A stretch of DNA of 21,423 nucleotides from Bacteroidales bacterium UBA3808 (GTDB lineage: Bacteria; Bacteroidota; Bacteroidia; Bacteroidales; Paludibacteraceae), in the NCBI GenBank assembly GCA_002369075.1, contig DFEG01000011.1:7770-29192 (forward strand), in the 5' to 3' direction. A model generated the notes under the pieces. That model did no database searches. It was given only the letters and a program-made list of their open reading frames with translations, and was not told the DNA's origin. Position numbers and translations under genes: made by a program. This document shows, one piece after another, positions 1-5,292 of this stretch. Within the stretch, counting starts at the first letter, position 1. Every line of letters begins with the position of its first letter.

Positions 1-41
1 ACCACATTATCCGCCGGATTGATTTTCAGAATATTGGTCAT
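1..41 (-). CDS. uxaA: Altronate dehydratase, N-terminal fragment (cut by window edge)
   Basis: Only the first 13 codons are inside the window, read leftward from ATG at 41-39: MTNILKINPADNV. The string KINPADNV is typical of the N-terminal SAF-like domain of altronate dehydratase, which converts D-altronate to 2-keto-3-deoxygluconate in galacturonate breakdown. The start lies one base after the stop codon of uxaB (TAA, T, ATG), so the two are almost certainly cotranscribed and the enzymes act consecutively. The identification rests on very few residues plus the strong operon context; the rest of the gene is outside the window. Confidence 0.75.
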   Translation of the reverse strand, partial: MTNILKINPADNV

Positions 42-42
42 A

Positions 43-1578
43 TTAGAACAAGCTTTTGATTTTTGCAATCACATCATCTACCTTATCGGCAGCGAGCATG
101 AGCTGAACGGTCTTGAGCATGCCGACAGACTCGATGGAGTTGAGGTACAGCTCTACCATGTCGGTCAGCCCCGGGATCTTGTTGAGGTCCTCTTTGCTCT
201 CTTTCCAGATGATGTCGGTTGCGCCGAGCACGCCTTCTGCCACCTTGCGGGTGTCGCCGGTTGCCCAGAGTTCTTTCAAGAGGTCCATGATCTCCTGTGC
301 GTCGTTCGGTTGGATCGGTGCGCCGTCCTCACGGGTACCGCCCTTGTAGTACTCGATGATAGCAGCCAGACCGAGAACCAGACCCTTCGGCAGCTCGCCC
401 TTGCGCTCCAGATAAACCTTCAGACCCGGCAGATCGCGTGTCTCGAATTTCGGGAACGAGTTAAGCATGATGCTGGTCACCTGGTGATCCACATACGGGT
501 TGTTGAAACGCTCTAATACGCTCTCGCCGTAAGCCTTCAGTTCCTCTTTCGGCAGGTTCAGAGTCTCTAACAGTTCGTCGAACATCACCATGTGGATGTA
601 TTTGCCGAGTACGTCGTGGTTGCAAGCGTCACGGACGATGTTCACGCCGGAGAGGTAGCTTACCGGGCTCAGCACGGTGTGCGGGCCGTTGAGCAGCGTC
701 ACTTTGCGCTCGTGGTACGGCTTCTCGCTCTCCGCGATGAGGACGTTCAGACCGGCTTTGTTAGCAGGGAACTCAGCCTCCAGTTCAGCGATAGACATGT
801 TCTCCGGTTTCTCGATTACCCAGAGGTGGAAGATCTCAGCCTGCACAACGAGGTTGTCGTTGTAACCCACTTTCTCCTGGATCTCGGCGATATCCTTGCG
901 CGGGAAGCCCGGCACGATGCGGTCAACGAGGGTAGCGCAGACGTAGTTGTATTTCTCGAACCACTCTTTGAAGCCCTCATAGTCTGCTCCGAAATCGTTT
1001 TTCCACAGCTCGATATACTTGCGGATGCAGTCTTTCAGGTGGTGTCCGTTCAGGAAAATCAGCTCGCACGGCATGAAGATAAGGCCCTTGGTCGGATCGC
1101 CGTTGAAGGTCTTATAGCGGCGGAACAGCAGCTGAACGAGCTTGCCCGGATACGAACTTGCCGGAGCGTCGGTGAACTTGCAGCTGTCATCGAAAGTGAT
1201 ACCTGCCTCGGTGGTGTTGGAGATGACGAAACGGATCTCCGGCTGCTCAGCGAGAGCCATGAATGCCCAGTTCTGGGTGTACGGATTCAGCGCGCGGCTG
1301 ATGACGTCGATACGCTCTAGACTGTTCACTGCCTTACCGTCTAGACGTCCCTGGAGGTTCACGTGATACAGACAGTCCTGACCGTTCAGCCACTCTACCA
1401 TACCTTTCTCGATCGGCTGTACAACGGCTACGGAACCGTTGAAATTGGTCTTTGCGTTCATGTTCCATACAATCCAGTCCACGAATGCGCGGAGGAAGTT
1501 ACCTTCACCAAACTGAATGATCTTCTCGGGAGCCACGCTCTTCGGAGCGGTCCACTTGTTCAATGCTTTTTTTGCCAT
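43..1578 (-). CDS. uxaB: Tagaturonate reductase (altronate oxidoreductase), mannitol dehydrogenase family
   Basis: A 511-residue cytoplasmic NAD(H)-dependent enzyme that reduces D-tagaturonate to D-altronate in galacturonate catabolism. The N-terminal part begins with IIQFGEGNFLRAFVDW, the usual opening of the polyol-specific long-chain dehydrogenase family. The catalytic signature K-x4-N-x2-H is present as KVTLLNGPH with Lys292, Asn297 and His300. The E. coli enzyme is 483 residues, so the length fits. The ATG at 1578 is chosen because it precedes the conserved N-terminus and lies about 65 nt after a good promoter. No Shine-Dalgarno sequence is seen. uxaA follows one base after the stop, which supports uxaB over other family members such as fructuronate reductase. 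Regulation is probably hexuronate-responsive, through the tandem motif in the leader. Confidence 0.93.
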   Translation of the reverse strand: MAKKALNKWTAPKSVAPEKIIQFGEGNFLRAFVDWIVWNMNAKTNFNGSVAVVQPIEKGMVEWLNGQDCLYHVNLQGRLDGKAVNSLERIDVISRALNPYTQNWAFMALAEQPEIRFVISNTTEAGITFDDSCKFTDAPASSYPGKLVQLLFRRYKTFNGDPTKGLIFMPCELIFLNGHHLKDCIRKYIELWKNDFGADYEGFKEWFEKYNYVCATLVDRIVPGFPRKDIAEIQEKVGYNDNLVVQAEIFHLWVIEKPENMSIAELEAEFPANKAGLNVLIAESEKPYHERKVTLLNGPHTVLSPVSYLSGVNIVRDACNHDVLGKYIHMVMFDELLETLNLPKEELKAYGESVLERFNNPYVDHQVTSIMLNSFPKFETRDLPGLKVYLERKGELPKGLVLGLAAIIEYYKGGTREDGAPIQPNDAQEIMDLLKELWATGDTRKVAEGVLGATDIIWKESKEDLNKIPGLTDMVELYLNSIESVGMLKTVQLMLAADKVDDVIAKIKSLF

Positions 1579-1622
1579 AGTTTTAAGTATTAAATGATTT
1601 TAATTTGTTTATTTCATACCCT

Positions 1623-1640
1623 GTAACCGGTAACCGGTAA
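1623..1640. promoter_or_regulatory. Candidate operator in the uxaB leader
   Basis: Two tandem 7-bp units (TAACCGG at 1624-1630 and 1631-1637, then TAA) place two ACCGGT palindromes directly next to each other, just after the predicted transcription start of uxaBA. AACCGGTA is one base away from the AAnCGnTT core common in LacI-family operators, so a hexuronate-responsive repressor is a reasonable guess. No regulator gene is visible in the window. Confidence 0.4.
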
Positions 1641-1649
1641 ATTGCGCTG

Positions 1650-1680
1650 CAAAGATACAACAAAAATTGCACATATGCAA
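1650..1680 (-). promoter_or_regulatory. Promoter of the uxaB-uxaA operon
   Basis: Read leftward, -33 TTGC (1680-1677), a 19-bp spacer and -7 TATCTTTG (1657-1650) match the Bacteroidetes consensus. Transcription should start near 1643-1645, giving a leader of about 65 nt. The -33 box is one half of a near-palindrome, TTGCACATATGCAA on the + strand (1667-1680). Confidence 0.85.
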
Positions 1681-1686
1681 GTTTTT

Positions 1687-1816
1687 GAGCGGAATTTTTG
1701 AAAAAAGTAGAAGTTCTCTACTTCTTTTAGGGATAGATAGCAGGCACTATGCTTGCATAAGGGGCGGCTATATAGCACTAAAAGAGAGGGCACAGCCCTT
1801 TTCAAAAATCCCGCTC
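1687..1816. repeat. Cloverleaf-like inverted-repeat element
   Basis: The outer arms GAGCGGAATTTTTGAAAA (1687-1704) and TTTTCAAAAATCCCGCTC (1799-1816) pair at 17 of 18 positions. Inside are a hairpin AAGTAGA/TCTACTT (1705-1711 with 1717-1723), a stem CTTTTAG/CTAAAAG (1724-1730 with 1778-1784) and a hairpin AGGGC/GCCCT (1787-1791 with 1795-1799). The inner stem encloses CAGGCA/TGCTTG (1741-1755, one G-T pair) and the palindrome GCTATATAGC (1767-1776). No protein is encoded. It could be a MITE-like palindromic element or a structured RNA. It is not a tRNA: it is too long and no T-arm consensus was seen. Confidence 0.6.
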
Positions 1817-1845
1817 ATTCTTGCGTATGGTCTGCAGGACGCGAC

Positions 1846-1903
1846 TGTACTTTCGAAGGGGTCCCCATTTATGGGGGAGGAGGTCGAAGTACAACTTTTT
1901 TTT
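1846..1903. repeat. Inverted repeat with T tract
   Basis: TGTACTTTCGA (1846-1856) pairs with TCGAAGTACA (1884-1893) with one bulged T. The loop holds a second perfect hairpin, CCCCAT-TT-ATGGGG (1863-1876). Eight T residues follow at 1896-1903, so on the + strand it resembles a rho-independent terminator, although no + strand gene lies upstream. The T tract is better explained as the A-rich spacer of a degenerate leftward promoter (1884-1914). Confidence 0.5.
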
Positions 1904-1914
1904 GAAATATGCAA
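1884..1914 (-). promoter_or_regulatory. Degenerate, probably decayed leftward promoter
   Basis: Read leftward, TTGC (1914-1911) is followed by exactly 19 bp ending in GTTG, as in the good promoters here, and then TACTTCGA (1891-1884) where TAnnTTTG is expected. The TTTG core is lost (TCGA). No gene follows it on the minus strand before uxaB. Confidence 0.4.
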
Positions 1915-1990
1915 GCATGCGCGCGTTTTTTTCAATATTTTAAAAACATCGTGCATTTTCCTCCTCTCTTTTTCCTCTTTTCTCCGCCTG

Positions 1991-2097
1991 TTGCGCCATC
2001 TGCATCTTCTCCTTCGTCTCCTTGCGTCTGTTGCGCCACCTGCATCTTTCCTTTCGTCTATTACGTCACCTGCATCTTTCCCTTTGTCTATTGCGCC
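1991..2097. repeat. About three tandem copies of a 30-bp repeat
   Basis: Units at 1991-2020 (followed by 10 extra bases), 2031-2060 and 2061-2090, with a partial unit at 2091-2097. Each begins like TTGCGCCACCTGCATC and continues with a pyrimidine run ending in GTCTA or GTCTC. The whole stretch from about 1960 to 2330 is strongly C/T-rich on the + strand. On the minus strand the units read as a 10-residue repeat around KDAG inside a low-complexity frame. No start signal or homology supports it as a gene. Confidence 0.65.
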
Positions 2098-2208
2098 CAA
2101 ATCTAATTTGGACACGGCTCCTGAAAGCCGTTCCTTCTTTTTTCATTGCGCCCCCCTTCTTTTTTCATTGTGTCGGAATCAAATTCCGACATCGGCTCCT
2201 CGGAGCCG
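2097..2208. repeat. Two diverged copies of a double-hairpin module
   Basis: Copy 1 has CCAAAT-CTA-ATTTGG (2097-2111) followed by ACGGCT/AGCCGT (2114-2119 with 2126-2131). Copy 2 has TGTCGGAAT-CAA-ATTCCGACA (2171-2191) followed by CGGCTCC/GGAGCCG (2193-2199 with 2202-2208). Both copies keep pairing although the sequences differ. Between them a perfect 16-bp direct repeat, CCTTCTTTTTTCATTG, occurs at 2133-2148 and 2155-2170. No coding content is seen. Confidence 0.6.
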
Positions 2209-2270
2209 CTCCTTCTTTGGCTATTTCATGGCGATGCCATTACCCCTCACCCTCCTCCCCTCACCGCTCT

Positions 2271-2287
2271 CCCCCTCTGAGAGGGGG
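2271..2287. repeat. GC-rich short hairpin
   Basis: CCCCCTC-TGA-GAGGGGG forms a perfect 7-bp stem, surrounded by further runs of C and then G (to about 2296). It looks like a short extragenic palindrome. It lacks a T tract, so it is not called a terminator. Confidence 0.5.
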
Positions 2288-2331
2288 CTGGGGGGTGTCC
2301 TCACTCCTCACCGCTCTTTTGTAAGACTTAG

Positions 2332-2375
2332 AGTGGGTGATTAGTGGGTGATTAGTGGGTCGTTAGTGGGTTGCT
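2332..2375. repeat. 11-bp tandem repeat, four copies
   Basis: AGTGGGTGATT (2332-2342), AGTGGGTGATT (2343-2353), AGTGGGTCGTT (2354-2364) and AGTGGGTTGCT (2365-2375). There are no spacers, so it is a microsatellite-like array and not a CRISPR. Confidence 0.8.
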
Positions 2376-2395
2376 AAGCTAACGTCATAGTAACG

Positions 2396-2459
2396 AAAAA
2401 GGAAGAAAAAGGACTTGCCGCATCCGCCAAGATAGGCGGATCTGGAATTATCTCAAATC
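2396..2459 (-). ncRNA. Candidate short RNA from the orphan promoter
   Basis: Transcription from the orphan promoter should start near 2458-2460. The product would contain a 7-bp hairpin, ATCCGCC/GGCGGAT (2441-2435 with 2428-2422), followed by two T5 runs (2410-2406 and 2400-2396), giving an RNA of about 60 nt. The T runs lie 11 nt or more beyond the stem, so termination is uncertain. This is an inference from position and structure only. Confidence 0.3.
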
Positions 2460-2464
2460 CGGTG

Positions 2465-2495
2465 CAAAGATACAACAAAAATTTGAGATATGCAA
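2465..2495 (-). promoter_or_regulatory. Orphan leftward promoter flanked by an inverted repeat
   Basis: Read leftward: -33 TTGC (2495-2492), a 19-bp spacer and -7 TATCTTTG (2472-2465), as good a match as the uxaB and flippase promoters. A perfect 10-bp inverted repeat, TATCTCAAAT (2449-2458) and ATTTGAGATA (2481-2490), brackets the -7 box, which suggests control by a dimeric DNA-binding protein. No credible gene lies downstream on the minus strand for about 880 bp, so it drives either a short RNA or nothing that survives. Confidence 0.65.
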
Positions 2496-2593
2496 GAAAT
2501 CAGGCAAGTAAAATAAATTTATTTATATTTTGTTGGATAAGTGCTTGTTTGACATTTCAAAAAACTCTTTATTACAGAAAAAAAGCGTGCATA

Positions 2594-2625
2594 TTTGCAT
2601 ATATGCAAAAAAAGTTGTACCTTTG
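2594..2625 (+). promoter_or_regulatory. Promoter of the TPR gene operon
   Basis: -33 TTTG/TTGC (2594-2598), a 19-bp spacer and -7 TACCTTTG (2618-2625). The -33 box is half of a perfect 14-bp palindrome, TTGCATATATGCAA (2595-2608). Transcription should start near 2631-2633, leaving a leader of only about 10 nt before the ATG at 2643. Confidence 0.85.
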
Positions 2626-2642
2626 CACCCCAAAATAGAAAA

Positions 2643-3599
2643 ATGCGAATTACGCGGGTGATATTAGGTCTGTTGGTATACGTTCTGGCAAGCGGGACGC
2701 TGTATGCTAAACGTCCAGTGACGGAGGTGGAGCGGTTGCAGCGTGCTGTTCAGCGCCAACCGGGAGATATGGACAAACACTGCGAGTTGGTGCAAGCGCA
2801 ATTAGCGGCAGGCGATACAGCGGAGGCGGAGAAGAGTCTGGACTACGCCCTCAAGATGCGCGAGACACCGTGCCTCTATATGCAGCGGGCGATGATCGGC
2901 GTAGCGAAGGGCGAGTATTTTACGGCTGCCCGGTACGGCGCACAAGCCGTGAAAGCAGGTTTGCGTCCCTCCGAGGACTCAATGTTTTTTCGGATAGACA
3001 GCCTTTCGGGCGGAGGTGTGATGCTGTGTCTGCAACGGATGACCGGAGAGGAAAAGCAGAATAGCAACGTGTGGCGCGGCTTGGGACAGATGGCGCAAAT
3101 GAAAGGCGATACCATCGCTGCTCTTACCTACTTCGAGAAAGCCGTTCATGCCGGCGATACTACCTGCCGCGAAGTGCTGAAACAGCTGCGGCCCTCGGAA
3201 ATAGCACCTACCGAAACTGACAGCGTGATAGCCCGAATACCCTTCCTTAACCAAACGGGCGAATTGGAACTAAAAGGCAAAATCAACGGCTTAGCCATCC
3301 GTATAACGGTCGATACCACGGCTACGCAAAGTACCATCTCAGGCGTCGAAACGCTCTTTATGCTCAAGAACGAATACGTCTCCCGCGACGATATCATCGA
3401 TAATATTTACGTCATCGTCAAGCGCCTGGAGATAGGCGAAGGGATGGTCTTGCGAAACATCCGCTTGCGCTACATCGAGAACCAGGACAACCCGCTCATC
3501 CTCTGTTTACGGGACTTGGAGAGATTAGGCGGCATACAAATTAACACGGAGAAACGCGTGTTGATAGTGACCGAGAGCAAAATAACAAATTCCAAATAA
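2643..3599 (+). CDS. Exported TPR protein with degenerate retropepsin-like domain
   Basis: A 318-residue protein of unknown function. A signal peptide (MRITRVILGLLVYVLASG, likely cut after the Ala in LYA) predicts export. Residues of about 30-190 form TPR-like helical repeats. The C-terminal part of about 115 residues resembles the retropepsin-like domain of the third gene in this operon: shared ING(L), VDT-A, SIS/TIS-VE and FMLKN-Y. The active-site motif is DTTA (Asp224-Thr-Thr) in place of DTGA, the flap region is shorter, and the second conserved glycine is lost (PLILCL versus PLLLGQ). It may therefore be a pseudoprotease. ATG 2643 is used because the open frame upstream runs through the promoter itself. 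The next gene starts immediately after its stop codon. Confidence 0.75.
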   Translation: MRITRVILGLLVYVLASGTLYAKRPVTEVERLQRAVQRQPGDMDKHCELVQAQLAAGDTAEAEKSLDYALKMRETPCLYMQRAMIGVAKGEYFTAARYGAQAVKAGLRPSEDSMFFRIDSLSGGGVMLCLQRMTGEEKQNSNVWRGLGQMAQMKGDTIAALTYFEKAVHAGDTTCREVLKQLRPSEIAPTETDSVIARIPFLNQTGELELKGKINGLAIRITVDTTATQSTISGVETLFMLKNEYVSRDDIIDNIYVIVKRLEIGEGMVLRNIRLRYIENQDNPLILCLRDLERLGGIQINTEKRVLIVTESKITNSK

Positions 3600-5273
3600 A
3601 TGAACACTATGATGAGAAAGATCTTTTTCGGGTTGCTTTGGATTGTTTGTGTGCCGGCGATGATGGCACAAAATACGGCCGAGAGCTACTACATGATGCG
3701 CGCCAAAGAGGCGGTGCAAAGCGATGATTACGACACCGCAATCGAGTATCTGTCAAAGGAGTTGGACGTCAACCCCAAGAATGGTTATGCCCACATGTGG
3801 ACGGCTATTGCTTGTGCCCATTCCGACCGCTTCGGATGGGCGTTACAGTATGCACAATCTGCTCTCCGGTACTTGCCTAAAAATGCAAAAGCCGGACGCG
3901 GACAGTTGAATATACTCTTGGCTGAGTTGTACCTCGAGGCCAAGGATACTACTCGGACCATCTCTTACTTGGAGCAGGTCATTAAAGAGACTCCGAATGA
4001 GGAATACCCCTATCGTAAACTAGCGAGGATTAGTGAGAAACGCCAAGACAAAGAGGCGATGCTGCGCTATGCCCGCATGGCGGTAAATAACATTCCGACA
4101 AGCACCAATATGTATGTCTTGCTCTCGGACGCACAAGTAGCGAATGAGCAATACAGCGAGGCACTCGCGACTTGCGAAAAAGCGTTCGCGCTGCCCGAAC
4201 TGACATCCAAAGACCGCAGTAAGCTGCTCATCCAGCGTGCTTCCATCCATGTCGCGAACAAACAACCGAACGAGGCGCTGTCCGACCTGATGAACTCCAC
4301 CCGAATAGATATCTGGGACGTATCCGAAGATGTGCTCTCCAAACTGGATGACACCATCCCCTCGGTGCTTTACGACACCCTCTCTGCCGCTTATACCAAA
4401 GAGCCGGACAAACTGTTCTGGAAGATCTACCTCTACGATTATTACCGCTATCACAACGAGTATAGCAAGGCGGTAGAGATTGGTTTTGCGATGTTACCCC
4501 AATACAACAGCGCGCATCTGGTACACTATATTGCTTCCATCCTCGAGTCCTATATCGGCGATGTAGAGTTGTCCGAACGGATGTTAGTCAAGCAATTAAG
4601 CGTCGATTCGACTTCCGCAAACACATACGTCCGTCTGCAGGAACTCTACTCGGAGACCGGACGATACAAAGAGGCAATGAAGATGGCGGAAAAAGCCCTC
4701 TCGTTCGACCCCAATGAGAATGACAAATCGACAGCGTACAAACTCCGCGGACGAGACTACGAGATCCAACACGAGTATCAAAAGGCAATCGAGGACTACA
4801 TGGCTGGCATGATTGCTGATCCGAGCGATAGCGAATACTGGTGGTTTAGGATAGGCAGACTGTACGGCAAACTGAATGAATCCGAAAAGCAGGCTTGGGC
4901 TTTTGAACAGGGCCGCAAAGCCATGCAGGTAAAAGGAAAAGAACTACCCCCTGAGTCGTATGTAGCCATGGGGGATAGTGCCAAGGCGTACGAGGCTGCG
5001 AAGACGATGATTAAGAAAGAGAACTCGCCCGAGCAGCACTACAACGCTGCGTGCGTATATGCGCAAATCGGGCATCCCGAGGAGGCCGTAACGGAATTGA
5101 GGAAGGCGATGGAGTACGGTTTTAGCCATTTCTACCACATCGCATGGGATATGGACCTGGACAGCCTGCGCGGTCTGCCGGAGTTCGAGGCCCTGGTAAG
5201 CGAGTATAAACAACGCGCCGAGCAAGCCAAACAAGAGTTGCGAAGCAAAATCGATCTGGAACTGAACTATTAA
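3600..5273 (+). CDS. Exported tetratricopeptide-repeat protein
   Basis: A 557-residue protein with a signal peptide (basic MMRK, hydrophobic core to CVPAMMA, Gln next), then TPR units over most of its length; clear examples end in YAQSALRYLP, MAEKALSFDP and LRKAMEYGF. No catalytic domain is visible, so a scaffold or partner role is likely. The C-terminal block (NAACVYAQIGHPEEAV, later LPEFEALVSEY) matches the linker before the protease domain in the next gene (DPEFKTLVARY), so the two genes are related. The ATG at 3600 abuts the previous stop; ATGs at 3609 and 3612 also give a good signal peptide. It lies 19 bp before the third TPR gene. The specific function is unknown. Confidence 0.8.
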   Translation: MNTMMRKIFFGLLWIVCVPAMMAQNTAESYYMMRAKEAVQSDDYDTAIEYLSKELDVNPKNGYAHMWTAIACAHSDRFGWALQYAQSALRYLPKNAKAGRGQLNILLAELYLEAKDTTRTISYLEQVIKETPNEEYPYRKLARISEKRQDKEAMLRYARMAVNNIPTSTNMYVLLSDAQVANEQYSEALATCEKAFALPELTSKDRSKLLIQRASIHVANKQPNEALSDLMNSTRIDIWDVSEDVLSKLDDTIPSVLYDTLSAAYTKEPDKLFWKIYLYDYYRYHNEYSKAVEIGFAMLPQYNSAHLVHYIASILESYIGDVELSERMLVKQLSVDSTSANTYVRLQELYSETGRYKEAMKMAEKALSFDPNENDKSTAYKLRGRDYEIQHEYQKAIEDYMAGMIADPSDSEYWWFRIGRLYGKLNESEKQAWAFEQGRKAMQVKGKELPPESYVAMGDSAKAYEAAKTMIKKENSPEQHYNAACVYAQIGHPEEAVTELRKAMEYGFSHFYHIAWDMDLDSLRGLPEFEALVSEYKQRAEQAKQELRSKIDLELNY

Positions 5274-5292
5274 TCCCCAAAGCCTATCCATT

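Noticed and set aside
1687..1816. tRNA or tRNA-like gene
   Set aside because: The cloverleaf shape is suggestive, but the element is 130 bp long with an 18-bp outer stem and no T-arm or CCA-end consensus.
1846..1903. Rho-independent terminator on the + strand
   Set aside because: No + strand gene lies upstream. The T8 run is the spacer of a degenerate minus-strand promoter, so it is kept only as an inverted repeat.
1667..2344. Open frames in the structured intergenic region on both strands
   Set aside because: Low-complexity translations of C/T-rich repeats, with no promoter-linked start and no homology seen.
2332..2375. Possible CRISPR array
   Set aside because: Direct 11-bp tandem units without spacers.
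2595..2642. TTG start giving a 16-residue N-terminal extension of the first TPR protein
   Set aside because: These codons are the promoter itself (-33 to -7), and the signal peptide begins at the ATG at 2643.
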